From contig NZ_JAFKIC010000136.1 in assembly GCF_017306585.1 (NCBI RefSeq), positions 1 to 44,655 of the forward strand: DNA of 44,655 bases, given 5' to 3'. This DNA is from Mesorhizobium sp. (GTDB taxonomy: Bacteria > Pseudomonadota > Alphaproteobacteria > Rhizobiales > Rhizobiaceae). The position numbers and the translations under genes were made by a program. This document shows positions 9,558 to 18,649 of the stretch, piece by piece (the first letter of the stretch is position 1; every line of letters starts with the position of its first letter). Under the pieces are notes generated by a model. It was not told where the DNA came from and ran no database searches. It saw only the letters and a list, made by a program, of their open reading frames with translations.

Positions 9558-9599
9558 CGATCGGCCTTGCCGATCGACCCTCCCCGCAAGGGGGAGGGT
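9558..9599. repeat. Double-hairpin intergenic repeat (rhizobial mosaic type)
   Basis: Two perfect stem-loops lie back to back between deoC and the dehydrogenase gene: CGATCGGC/GCCGATCG (9558-9565 with 9569-9576) and ACCCTCCCC/GGGGAGGGT (9577-9585 with 9591-9599). Neither is followed by a T-run. The second resembles the CCTCCCC...GGGG hairpin in the mosaic after the FAH gene near 14085-14105, which points to a dispersed intergenic element rather than a gene-specific terminator. Confidence 0.6.
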
Positions 9600-9613
9600 G
9601 AAGGAGGCACCCC

Positions 9614-11986
9614 ATGAACATTCTCGACCGCTACCACGCCATGGAATACGGCCCTGCTCCCGAAGCCCGCAACGAGGCCGATGCCTGGCTGGCCGCGCGC
9701 GATTTCTCCAAGGCGCTGTTCATCGACGGCGCCTGGAAGGCTGCGAGCGGCGGCAAGACTTTCGAGACCAGCGAGCCATCTTCGGGCAAGCTGCTCGCCA
9801 AGGTCTCGGACGCCTCGGCCGCCGACATCGACGCGGCGGTCGCCGCGGCCACCAAGGCGCTGCCGAAATGGTCGGCCTCCTCGGGTTACCAGCGTGCCAA
9901 AGTGCTCTACGCCATCGGGCGCGCCATGCAGCGCCACCAGCGCCTGTTCGCGGTGCTGGAGACGATCGACAACGGCAAGCCGATCCGCGAGAGCCGCGAC
10001 ATCGACGTGCCGCTGGCAATCCGCCATTTCATCCATCATGCCGGTTGGGCGCAGGCGCTGGACAGGGACTTTCCCGGCCACAAGGGTGTCGGCGTCGTCG
10101 GCCAGATCATCCCGTGGAATTTCCCGCTGCTGATGCTGGCCTGGAAGATCGCACCGGCGCTCGCGGCCGGCTGCACCGTGGTGCTGAAGCCGGCCGAGTT
10201 TACGCCGCTGACGGCGATCCTGTTCGCAGAGATCTGCGAACGGGCCGGCGTTCCCAAGGGCGTCGTCAACATCGTGCAGGGCGGGCCGGAAGCCGGCGTG
10301 GCCATCGTCAACCATCCCGGCATCCAGAAGATCGCCTTCACCGGCTCTTCGGAAGTGGGCAAGATCATTCGCAAGGCGACCGCCGGATCAGGCAAGAAAC
10401 TGTCGCTGGAGCTTGGCGGCAAGTCGGCTTTCATCGTCTTCGAGGACGCCGATCTCGACAGCGCGGTCGAAGGCCTCGTCGACGGCATCTGGTTCAACCA
10501 GGGGCAAGTCTGCTGCGCCGGTTCGCGGCTTCTGGTGCAGGAGGGCATCGCGGAGGCCTTCATCGCCAAGGTCAAGACGCGCATGAGCCGGCTGCGGGTC
10601 GGCAGCCCGCTCGACAAGAACACCGATATCGGTCCGCTGGTCGACATCAGCCAGCTCGACCGGGTCAAGGGGCTGGTCGCCGAAGGCGCGAAACAGGGCG
10701 CCGTCTGCTGGCAGCCGGATGCCGCGCTGCCGTCTTCCGGCTATTACCATCTGCCGACGCTCGCCACCGGTGTTTCGCCGGCTAATATTCTTGCGCAGGA
10801 AGAGGTGTTCGGCCCGGTTCTGGCGACGATGACCTTCCGCAACACCGAGGAAGCGATCGAGCTCGCCAACAACACACGCTATGGCCTGGCGGCGTCGGTG
10901 TGGAGCGAGAACGTCAACCTTGCTTTGCATGTGGCGCCGCAGTTGAAGGCCGGCGTCGTCTGGGTCAATGGCACCAACATGTTCGACGCCGCCTGCGGCT
11001 TCGGCGGCTATCGCGAAAGCGGTTTCGGCCGCGAGGGCGGACGCGAAGGCATGTTCGAGTATCTCGCGGCCAAACTGCCGCTCGGCCCGGTCATCAAGCC
11101 GGCAACCCTCTCCGCGCAACCGGTCGAACAGGCCGACGGCTCGGCCATAGACCGCACGGCAAAGCTGTTTATCGGCGGCAAGCAGGTGCGGCCGGACGGC
11201 AATTATTCGCTTGGCATCGCCACCGCCAAGGGTAAGCTTGCCGGCGAGGTCGGGCTCGGCAGCCGCAAGGATATACGCGATGCCGTTTCGGCGGCGCGCG
11301 GCTGCAAGTCCTGGCCGGAGGCGACCGCCTATAACCGGTCGCAGGTGCTCTATTACCTGGCCGAGAACCTTTCGAGCCGCGCCGGCGAATTCGCCGCCCG
11401 CCTTACCGAGCTCACCGGCGCCAACGCCAAGGCGGCGCGGGAAGAGGTCGACCAGTCGATCGAGCGGCTGTTCCTCTATGCAGGGCTGGCCGACAAGTTC
11501 GAGGGCCGCGTCCACCAGCCGCCGGCCCGCGCCGTGACGCTGGCGCTGCATGAGCCGGTCGGCGTCGTCGGCATCGTCGCGCCGGACAACAGCCCGCTGC
11601 TCGGTTTCATATCGCTGGTCGCGCCGGCGCTGGCCATGGGCAACACGGTGGTCGCCGTGCCGTCCGAACGCCATCCGCTGCTTGCCACCGATCTCTATCA
11701 GGTGATCGAATATTCCGACGTTCCGGCCGGCGCCATCAACATCGTCACCGGCCGCAGCGCCGAGCTTGCCGGCGTGCTGGCCAAGCATGACGATGTCGAC
11801 GGGCTCTGGCTGTTTGCTGACGCCGAGACCTGCGCCAAGGCGGAGGCAGATTCGATCGGTAACCTCAAGCGCGTCTGGACCGGCCACGGCCGAAGCCTGG
11901 ACTGGGCATCGGAGGAGACGGCCGGCGAGGCCATGCTGCGCCGGGCGATCGAAGTGAAGAATGTCTGGGTGCCTTACGGCGACTGA
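9614..11986 (+). CDS. ALDH16-type two-domain aldehyde dehydrogenase
   Basis: The 790-residue protein carries two aldehyde dehydrogenase units in one chain. Residues 1-500 form a complete enzyme, with the general base E266 (LELGGKS), the catalytic cysteine C300 (GQVCCAGSR) and the closing FGREGGREGMFEYL. Residues 515-790 repeat the NAD-binding half (HEPVGVVGIVAPDNSPLLG, PALAMGNTVVAVPSE) but have no catalytic Cys or Glu region. This matches the ALDH16 family, whose bacterial members keep the active cysteine in the first domain. Following deoC, it probably oxidises acetaldehyde or another deoxyribose-derived aldehyde; that link is inferred from position. GGAGG lies 5 bases ahead of the ATG. Confidence 0.88.
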   Translation: MNILDRYHAMEYGPAPEARNEADAWLAARDFSKALFIDGAWKAASGGKTFETSEPSSGKLLAKVSDASAADIDAAVAAATKALPKWSASSGYQRAKVLYAIGRAMQRHQRLFAVLETIDNGKPIRESRDIDVPLAIRHFIHHAGWAQALDRDFPGHKGVGVVGQIIPWNFPLLMLAWKIAPALAAGCTVVLKPAEFTPLTAILFAEICERAGVPKGVVNIVQGGPEAGVAIVNHPGIQKIAFTGSSEVGKIIRKATAGSGKKLSLELGGKSAFIVFEDADLDSAVEGLVDGIWFNQGQVCCAGSRLLVQEGIAEAFIAKVKTRMSRLRVGSPLDKNTDIGPLVDISQLDRVKGLVAEGAKQGAVCWQPDAALPSSGYYHLPTLATGVSPANILAQEEVFGPVLATMTFRNTEEAIELANNTRYGLAASVWSENVNLALHVAPQLKAGVVWVNGTNMFDAACGFGGYRESGFGREGGREGMFEYLAAKLPLGPVIKPATLSAQPVEQADGSAIDRTAKLFIGGKQVRPDGNYSLGIATAKGKLAGEVGLGSRKDIRDAVSAARGCKSWPEATAYNRSQVLYYLAENLSSRAGEFAARLTELTGANAKAAREEVDQSIERLFLYAGLADKFEGRVHQPPARAVTLALHEPVGVVGIVAPDNSPLLGFISLVAPALAMGNTVVAVPSERHPLLATDLYQVIEYSDVPAGAINIVTGRSAELAGVLAKHDDVDGLWLFADAETCAKAEADSIGNLKRVWTGHGRSLDWASEETAGEAMLRRAIEVKNVWVPYGD

Positions 11987-12034
11987 CATTTCCTGTCGCA
12001 ATGGTGATCGTGTTCGGGCTTGACGCCCGGGCGC

Positions 12035-12058
12035 ATGTTCTTTAACGAGAAAAAACAT
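12035..12058. other. AT-rich inverted repeat between ALDH16 and SDR genes
   Basis: ATGTTCTTT at 12035-12043 and AAAAAACAT at 12050-12058 form an imperfect 9-bp dyad with one mismatch and a 6-base loop. A smaller GC stem, CGGGC/GCCCG, lies just before at 12015-12029. The position, after one operon and about 110 bases before the next, fits either a transcription stop or an operator for the SDR-FAH pair. The sequence does not decide between these. Confidence 0.35.
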
Positions 12059-12169
12059 CTTTACCTGTGAAAGGATGGGCTTCAGGAGGCATCGTGTCAC
12101 CTGACTGGCCCATGACGCTGACGCGAGGTAACGATAGGGATATCTGGCGCGAGCAGGCGAGGAGAAGAC

Positions 12170-12901
12170 ATGGCGGATCTGGCAGGCAAGGTCGTTGTCG
12201 TCACGGCGGCGGCGCAAGGCATCGGCAAGGCAAGCGCGCTGGCCTTCGCCAAGGCGGGCGCCATCGTCCACGCCACAGACATCAACGAAGCGCTGCTGGC
12301 TGAACTCGCCGAGACGTCCGGGATCAAGACCCGCAAGCTGGACGTGCTGAACGACGCAGCCGTCAATGGCGCCTTTGCCGCGATCGGCCGCGTCGACGTG
12401 CTGTTCAACTGCGCCGGCTTCGTCCATGCCGGCTCGATCCTGGAGATGAAGGACAGCGATCTCGATTTCGCGCTGAACCTCAATGTGCGCGCCATGGTCC
12501 GCACCATCCGCGCCGTGCTGCCGGGCATGCTGGAGCGCGGCGACGGGTCGATCATCAACATGGCGTCGCTGGCGAGCTCGCAGAAGGGCGTGCCGAACCG
12601 CTTCGCCTATGGCGTTTCCAAGGCGGCGGTCATCGGCCTGACCAAGGCGATCGCCGCCGACTATGTCGGCAAGGGCATACGCTGCAACGCCATCTGCCCC
12701 GGCACGGTGGAAAGCCCGTCGCTGCAGGACCGCATGCATGCGCAAGGCGACTACGATGCCGCCCGCGCCGCCTTCATCGCCCGCCAGCCGATGGGCCGGC
12801 TCGGCACTCCGGAGGAAATCGCCGATCTTGCCGTCTATCTGGCCGGCGCCACCTACACGTCGGGGCAGGCCTACAATATCGACGGCGGCTGGTCGATCTG
12901 A
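12170..12901 (+). CDS. Short-chain dehydrogenase, probable 2-keto-3-deoxy-L-fuconate dehydrogenase type
   Basis: This is a classical SDR of 243 residues. The NAD-binding glycine motif reads TAAAQGIG near residue 12, an unusual form shared with the BDH2/DHRS6 branch and bacterial 2-keto-3-deoxy-L-fuconate dehydrogenases. The catalytic tetrad is visible as NCAG, the Ser in NMASLASS, and Y147/K151 in FAYGVSKAA. The C-terminus ends NIDGGWSI. A FAH-family hydrolase follows 195 bases later; in non-phosphorylative fucose or rhamnose pathways these two act in series, oxidising the 2-keto-3-deoxy acid and then cleaving the diketo acid. The alternative is a 3-hydroxybutyrate dehydrogenase-like enzyme. 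The family is certain; the substrate is an inference from the pair. Confidence 0.85.
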   Translation: MADLAGKVVVVTAAAQGIGKASALAFAKAGAIVHATDINEALLAELAETSGIKTRKLDVLNDAAVNGAFAAIGRVDVLFNCAGFVHAGSILEMKDSDLDFALNLNVRAMVRTIRAVLPGMLERGDGSIINMASLASSQKGVPNRFAYGVSKAAVIGLTKAIAADYVGKGIRCNAICPGTVESPSLQDRMHAQGDYDAARAAFIARQPMGRLGTPEEIADLAVYLAGATYTSGQAYNIDGGWSI

Positions 12902-13096
12902 CCGGCGGCTCGGGGCCAGCGACCCGGCCTCGGGATCGGGAAGTCTGAAAATCCGGTCCGCCGCCGATCCCGACAGGTATCGGCGCTTGCTTGGGCCGGG
13001 GTCGATGGGTACGGTCCGCCCGGCTCGCTAGGGGACCATCGCCTCGGCGGAGAGTTTGCAAAGGGCCGCGAGGCCGCAACTGGAGAAGGGTTTTAG

Positions 13097-13942
13097 ATGA
13101 AACTGCTGCGCTATGGCGAGGCGGGGAGTGAACGTCCCGGCCTGCTCGATGCGGATGGAACGATCCGCGATCTGTCCGCCCATGTCGCCGACATTGCCGG
13201 CACGGTGCTTCATCCGGCCTCGCTGGAGATGCTGGGCAAACTCGATCCGAAAGCGCTGCCGGCGGTTTCCGGCAAGCCGCGGCTCGGCGCCTGCGTCGCC
13301 GGCACCGGCAAGTTCATTTGCATCGGCCTCAACTATTCCGACCATGCCGCCGAAACCGGCGCCACGGTGCCGCCGGAGCCGATCATCTTCATGAAGGCAA
13401 GCTCGGCCATCGTCGGCCCCGACGACGACGTGCTGATCCCGCGTGGGTCCGAAAAGACCGACTGGGAAGTCGAGCTCGCCGTGGTTATCGGCAAGACGGC
13501 AAAATACGTCAGCGAGGCCAATGCGCTCGACTATGTCGCGGGCTATTGCGTGGCGCACGACGTGTCCGAACGCGCCTTCCAGGCCGAGCGCCAGGGCCAG
13601 TGGACCAAGGGCAAGAGCTGCGACACGTTCGGCCCGACCGGCCCGTGGCTGGTGACCAAGGATGAGGTGGCCGACCCGCAGAACCTGAAGATGTGGCTGA
13701 CCGTCAACGGCAAGACCATGCAGAACGGTTCGACCAAGACCATGGTCTACGGCGTGGCCTATCTCGTCTCCTACCTCAGCCAGTTCATGTCGCTGCACCC
13801 AGGCGACATTATTTCCACGGGCACTCCGCCCGGCGTTGGGCTCGGCATGAAGCCGCCGGTGTTCCTCAAGGCGGGCGACGTGGTGGAGTTGGGCATCGAG
13901 GGCCTCGGCCAGCAGAAGCAGACGTTCAAGGCGGACGTGTAA
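13097..13942 (+). CDS. Fumarylacetoacetate hydrolase-family protein, probable 2,4-diketo-3-deoxy-L-fuconate hydrolase type
   Basis: The 281-residue product has the FAH fold. GLNYSDHAAETG starts the catalytic domain, and the metal-binding acidic pair E124/E126 is seen in DWEVELAVVIGK. The histidine-containing YCVAHDVSERAFQ and the closing ISTGTPPGVGLGMKPP are typical of this subgroup. Such proteins are often annotated as ureidoglycolate lyases, but the pairing with a 2-keto-3-deoxyfuconate dehydrogenase-like SDR favours hydrolysis of a 2,4-diketo-3-deoxy sugar acid to pyruvate and a hydroxy acid. No dehydratase, lactonase or sugar dehydrogenase for the earlier steps lies in the window, so the pathway assignment is tentative. 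GGAG sits 12 bases ahead of the ATG. Confidence 0.85.
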   Translation: MKLLRYGEAGSERPGLLDADGTIRDLSAHVADIAGTVLHPASLEMLGKLDPKALPAVSGKPRLGACVAGTGKFICIGLNYSDHAAETGATVPPEPIIFMKASSAIVGPDDDVLIPRGSEKTDWEVELAVVIGKTAKYVSEANALDYVAGYCVAHDVSERAFQAERQGQWTKGKSCDTFGPTGPWLVTKDEVADPQNLKMWLTVNGKTMQNGSTKTMVYGVAYLVSYLSQFMSLHPGDIISTGTPPGVGLGMKPPVFLKAGDVVELGIEGLGQQKQTFKADV

Positions 13943-13957
13943 AAGCGGCACACCCTT

Positions 13958-14105
13958 ACCTTCTCCCCTTGTGGGAGAAGGTGGCCTCGCGAAGCGAGGT
14001 CGGATGAGGGGTGTTCCAGGGAACACCAACGTCTCACTCCGCTGGAACACCCCTCATCCGTCTCGGCGCTGCGCGCCGATCCCCCCTCCCCCACAAGGGG
14101 GGAAG
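13958..14105. repeat. Composite intergenic mosaic repeat with nested hairpins
   Basis: The spacer between the converging FAH gene and the ABC ATPase gene is almost wholly made of inverted repeats. ACCTTCTCCC/GGGAGAAGGT (13958-13967 with 13973-13982) is followed by CCTCGC/GCGAGG (13985-13990 with 13994-13999). A perfect 19-bp pair, 14001-14019 with 14042-14060, comes next, then a CCCCTCCCCC...GGGGGG hairpin around 14081-14103. This is the layout of the RIME-like intergenic mosaic elements of rhizobial genomes. It may also serve as a two-way transcription stop between the converging genes, though there is no T-run. Confidence 0.75.
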
Positions 14106-14123
14106 GAAGAGCGCGGTTGCGCA

Positions 14124-15122
<999 letters not shown>

Positions 15123-15137
15123 GGCTTCGTTCCTGTT

Positions 15138-16193
15138 CTACAGTTTCACGGCATTGCCGCTGCGCACGCTCTCGTCGGCGGCGAGGCAGACGGCGAGCGA
15201 CTTCACCGCATCGTCCATGTGTCTGGTCAGATCGATGTCTTCGCGGATCGCCTTGAGGACGAAAGCCTGCTCAAGGTCGCAAAGGTCCTGGTGGCCGGGC
15301 TCGCCTGCCATCGACAGCATCTCGTCCGGCTTGACGAATTTGCCGTCGGCGCCCGTCGCGGCGCTGTGCAGGCGAATGGTCGAGGTCTTGGTGTGGGTGT
15401 CGATGTCGTCTGATTTCACGCCCTCCTTCATGACGATCGACACGCATCCCTTGGGCGAGATGACGTCCTTCACGAAGAAGGCGGTTTCCGAAATCATCGG
15501 ACCCCAGCCGGCCTCGTACCAGCCGACCGAGCCGTCATCGAACAGCACCTGCAGGTGGCCGTAATTGTACATGGAGGGTGCGACCTCGTCGGTCAGGCGG
15601 ACGCCCATGCCGCGCACCTCGACCGGCCGGGCGTCGGTGATCTGCAGCATGACGTCGAGATAGTGCACGCCGCAGTCGACGATCGGCGAGGTCGTCTGCA
15701 TCAGTTGCTTGTGCGTCTCCCAGGTATGGCCTGACGATTGCTGGTTGAGGTTCATGCGAAAGACATAGGGGCCGCCGAGCTTGCGCGCCTCGGCGATCAG
15801 ACGGATCCAGGACGGGTGATGGCGCAGGATATAGCCGATCACCAGCTTTTTGCCGTTGGCCTTGGCGGCCGCGACGACGCGCTTTGCATCGGCCACTGTC
15901 GTCGCCAGCGGCTTTTCGACGAAGACATGGCAGCCGGCCTCGAATGCCTTCACCGCATAGTCGGCATGGCTGTCGGAATAGGTGGCGATACAGGCGACGT
16001 CGGGTTTTTCCTCGCGCAAAGCATCGTCGAAGGAGCGGCGGATGCCGTAGCCGGAAAGCCCTTCCGGCAGCGCCACATCGGAGCGGTTGACCAGCGCCGC
16101 GATCTCGAAGCCCGGATTGGTGTGATAGGCCAGCGCGTGGCTGCGGCCCATATTGCCGAGGCCGGCGACGACGACACGAAGGGGTTCAGTCAT
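15138..16193 (-). CDS. Gfo/Idh/MocA-family oxidoreductase
   Basis: The product has 351 residues: an N-terminal Rossmann domain with VVVAGLGNMGRSHA (residues 7-20), the EKPLATT motif near residue 93 whose lysine is catalytic in the family, and a C-terminal substrate domain. It is a soluble NAD(P)-dependent sugar or inositol dehydrogenase by family. Sitting inside an amino-sugar import operon, it may oxidise an imported sugar or act by the NAD-dependent glycosidase mechanism known for the GH109 branch of the same fold; the sequence does not decide. It starts 3 bases after the DUF4304 gene and is tightly coupled to it. Confidence 0.88.
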   Translation of the reverse strand: MTEPLRVVVAGLGNMGRSHALAYHTNPGFEIAALVNRSDVALPEGLSGYGIRRSFDDALREEKPDVACIATYSDSHADYAVKAFEAGCHVFVEKPLATTVADAKRVVAAAKANGKKLVIGYILRHHPSWIRLIAEARKLGGPYVFRMNLNQQSSGHTWETHKQLMQTTSPIVDCGVHYLDVMLQITDARPVEVRGMGVRLTDEVAPSMYNYGHLQVLFDDGSVGWYEAGWGPMISETAFFVKDVISPKGCVSIVMKEGVKSDDIDTHTKTSTIRLHSAATGADGKFVKPDEMLSMAGEPGHQDLCDLEQAFVLKAIREDIDLTRHMDDAVKSLAVCLAADESVRSGNAVKL

Positions 16194-16196
16194 GGA

Positions 16197-16664
16197 TCAA
16201 TTTGCCTTCTCTTGCGTACGGGCCACGAGCAACACCATCGCGGGAGGCTCGCACTCATCAGCGACCCGCAAAGCCGCCTCCTCACTGTCGCACCGGAACA
16301 AAAGGCCGAAACCATAGGCCTCGAGACCTTCCTTGATCGCCGAAAGTCTCTGAGTGCCCGGCAACGGATGCTCGAGGTTGAGAGCTTGCGTGAACGCCTT
16401 CGACTGCTCGTCGCCCATTTGCGAATCCACTCGCCAACGGACGTGGCATTTGTGTTCCTTCGGCCAACGCTCGGCCCCGAACCGCGTGAACCAGACAGCG
16501 GCGTTGAGGTAGAATTGCGAGCCCCAAGCCGACTTCTGGAGGTTCAGCAGGCAGGTCGTCTCCGGCCATTCGCGGTAGAAATTCGTGGCGCGAACGCCTC
16601 GAAATCCATAGCGGCTCGCTGTCTCCACGAGGGCCTCTATGATGATCTCTCGGCCGTCGCTCAC
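16197..16664 (-). CDS. DUF4304 domain protein of unknown function
   Basis: The likely product has 155 residues beginning with GTG at 16664 (VSDGREIIIEALVETA), whose codon overlaps the stop of the preceding permease (GTGA). A longer open frame upstream lies entirely inside the permease gene and is not credible. The chain has the DUF4304 signature: a start of the type ALVETASRYGFRG, then LLNLQKSAWGSQFYLNAAVWF and a WRVDSQMG segment. No signal peptide or membrane segment is seen. The family has no known biochemical role. Its insertion between permease and oxidoreductase genes with 4-base overlap and 3-base spacing means it is expressed with the transporter. This is unusual for a sugar import operon. 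Confidence 0.75.
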   Translation of the reverse strand: MSDGREIIIEALVETASRYGFRGVRATNFYREWPETTCLLNLQKSAWGSQFYLNAAVWFTRFGAERWPKEHKCHVRWRVDSQMGDEQSKAFTQALNLEHPLPGTQRLSAIKEGLEAYGFGLLFRCDSEEAALRVADECEPPAMVLLVARTQEKAN

Positions 16665-17500
16665 TTCACCGCTCCGGAGGTGATGCCGCGGATCAGCTGC
16701 CGCGAGAAGATGACGTAGAGGATGAGCACCGGCAGGATCGCCAGCGAAAGTGCGGCCAGGATCGCGTTCCAGTTGGTGACGAACTGGCCGAGGAAGAGCT
16801 GGGCGCCGAGCGTCACCGTCTTGGTCTCTTCCGACGGCGCCAGGATGAGGGGGAACCACAGATCGTTCCAGATCGGGATCATGGTGAAGACGGCGACGGT
16901 CGCCATCGACGGGCGCACCAGCGGCACCACCAGGCGGAAGAAGATGGTGTATTCGGACAGGCCGTCGATCCGGCCGGCGTTCTTGAGGTCGTCGGACACC
17001 TGCTTCATGAATTCCGACAGGATGAAGACGGCGAGCGGCAGGCCTTGCGCCGTATAGACCAGGATCAGCGCCGTCAGCGTGTTGACCAGCCCGCTTGCCA
17101 CCATCAGCTGCAGGATGGCGACGGTGGCGAGCCGGATCGGGATCATGATGCCGAGCGCCAGATAGAGCCCCATCAGCGTGTTGCCGCGGAAGCGGTATTC
17201 GGAGAGCGCGAAGGCGGCCATGGCGCCGAACAAAAGCACGAAGAACAGCGAGCCCACCGTGACGACGAGGCTGTTCTGGAAATAATGGAAGAAATCGCCC
17301 TGGCCGATGACCGTCGTGTAGCCGATGAGGTCGAAGGTTTTCGGCGTCGGCGGTGTCAGCGGCGCGCCGAAGATGCCGGCGCGCGACTTGAACGAATTCA
17401 TGATGACCAGGATCACCGGAAACAGCGCGATCACCGTATAGGTCAACAGGATCGCGTGGGCGCCGATGGTGCGGGGAAGCGAACGGGTGGCGGTGCTCAT
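16661..17500 (-). CDS. Sugar ABC transporter permease (MalG type)
   Basis: This 279-residue inner-membrane protein is one half of the translocation channel of a CUT1 sugar importer. It begins with a hydrophobic helix (ILLTYTVIALFPVILVIMNSF), shows about six membrane segments, and has the EAA loop near residue 185 (KNAGRIDGLSEYTIFFRLV) that docks on the ATPase. The C-terminus RQLIRGITSGAVK is typical of MalG-type permeases. It lies 11 bases after the MalF-type gene. The stop overlaps the GTG start of the DUF4304 gene. Confidence 0.92.
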   Translation of the reverse strand: MSTATRSLPRTIGAHAILLTYTVIALFPVILVIMNSFKSRAGIFGAPLTPPTPKTFDLIGYTTVIGQGDFFHYFQNSLVVTVGSLFFVLLFGAMAAFALSEYRFRGNTLMGLYLALGIMIPIRLATVAILQLMVASGLVNTLTALILVYTAQGLPLAVFILSEFMKQVSDDLKNAGRIDGLSEYTIFFRLVVPLVRPSMATVAVFTMIPIWNDLWFPLILAPSEETKTVTLGAQLFLGQFVTNWNAILAALSLAILPVLILYVIFSRQLIRGITSGAVK

Positions 17501-17511
17501 CTCTCGCCCCT

Positions 17512-18441
17512 CTAGAACTGATACCGACGCAGGCGCGTCTGGATGAGGAACAGGTAGACGCAGACGCCGCCGAGGATGATCAGGAACATGATCGTGGCGA
17601 TCGTCGCGCCCATGTTGGGGTCGCCGACCTGCAACTGGAAGCCGAAGAAGGCGCGGTAGAGGAAGGTGCCGAGAATGTCCGTCGAATAGTTCGGCCCGGC
17701 GAGCGCGCCTTGCGCGGTGTAGATCAGGTCGAAGGCATTGAAATTGCCGACGAAGGTGAGGATCGAGATGATGCCGATCGACGGCAGGATCAGCGGCAGC
17801 TTGATCTTCCAGAACTGCGACATACCGGTGATGCCGTCACATTCGGCCGCCTCGATCACCTCGTCGGGGATCGACAGCAGGGCGGCGTAGATCAGCATCA
17901 TCGGGATGCCGATGAACTGCCATACCGAAACCAGGCTGAGCGCGGTCAGCGCGTACTGCTCCTTGCCGAGCCACGGCGTGAACAGGCTTTTCAGACCGAC
18001 GAAATCAAGCAGATGCGGCGCCACGCCCCACAGCGGCGACAGGATCAGCTTCCAGGCGAAGCCGACGATGACGAAGGACAGGATGGTCGGCACGAAGATC
18101 GCCGTGCGGTAGAAGGCCGAAAACCTGAGTTTCGGGCTGGACAGGAGCGCGGCCAGGAGCACGCCGATCGGGTTCTGCACCAGCATGTGGATGATGAAGA
18201 ACCAGACATTGTTGCGCAGGGCATTCCAGAAGTTCACCGACCAGTTGGGATCGCCGAACAGGGTGCGGAAATTGTCGAAGCCGACGAAGACCTGATGCTG
18301 GTCGATATTGCGGAACAGCGAGAGCTGCAGCGTGCCGGCGAGCGGCAGGATCATGATCGCCGTGTAGACGAGCACCGCCGGCGCCAGAAAGATGGCGATG
18401 TGCCAGCGGAAAGGTCTTTTCGGTCTGATATCTGCGGCCAT
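17512..18441 (-). CDS. Sugar ABC transporter permease (MalF type)
   Basis: The 309-residue protein is the partner permease. A hydrophobic first segment (IAIFLAPAVLVYTAIMILP) is followed by about five more, with the EAA loop near residue 195 (EVIEAAECDGITGMSQFWKIKLP). It belongs to the CUT1 class of sugar permeases like MalF, UgpA and NgcF. It is separated from the binding-protein gene by 250 bases that hold a strong hairpin, the usual arrangement for making much more binding protein than channel. Confidence 0.92.
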   Translation of the reverse strand: MAADIRPKRPFRWHIAIFLAPAVLVYTAIMILPLAGTLQLSLFRNIDQHQVFVGFDNFRTLFGDPNWSVNFWNALRNNVWFFIIHMLVQNPIGVLLAALLSSPKLRFSAFYRTAIFVPTILSFVIVGFAWKLILSPLWGVAPHLLDFVGLKSLFTPWLGKEQYALTALSLVSVWQFIGIPMMLIYAALLSIPDEVIEAAECDGITGMSQFWKIKLPLILPSIGIISILTFVGNFNAFDLIYTAQGALAGPNYSTDILGTFLYRAFFGFQLQVGDPNMGATIATIMFLIILGGVCVYLFLIQTRLRRYQF

Positions 18442-18649
18442 GAGTTCGGTCCCCGCCGTCTCTCGGTTCCAATTGGGTCGTGATGCCAGGTGATGCCTCG
18501 ATGCACGGCCCGAACAATCTTGCCCGCTACGGCAAGAACAAAGGCCTGCGACTGATCAGCCAGCCTTCCCCATGCTCCGAGGGTAAGGCCGCGAGGCGGT
18601 GCCGACAATCGCTATCTGAGCGGTTGCTGTTTTAAAGAACCAGTCCGAA

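Noticed and set aside
7496-10315. A 939-codon minus-strand open frame
   Set aside because: It runs opposite the RND pump, deoC and the dehydrogenase, crossing their boundaries, and has no recognisable domain. It is a GC-bias shadow.
10388-12745. A 785-codon minus-strand open frame
   Set aside because: It is antisense to the dehydrogenase and SDR genes, crosses the spacer between them, and has no family match that I can see.
16665-16859. N-terminal extension of the DUF4304 protein to 220 residues
   Set aside because: The extension lies entirely in the permease gene in another frame and has shadow composition. The GTG at 16664 gives a GTGA overlap and a family-length protein.
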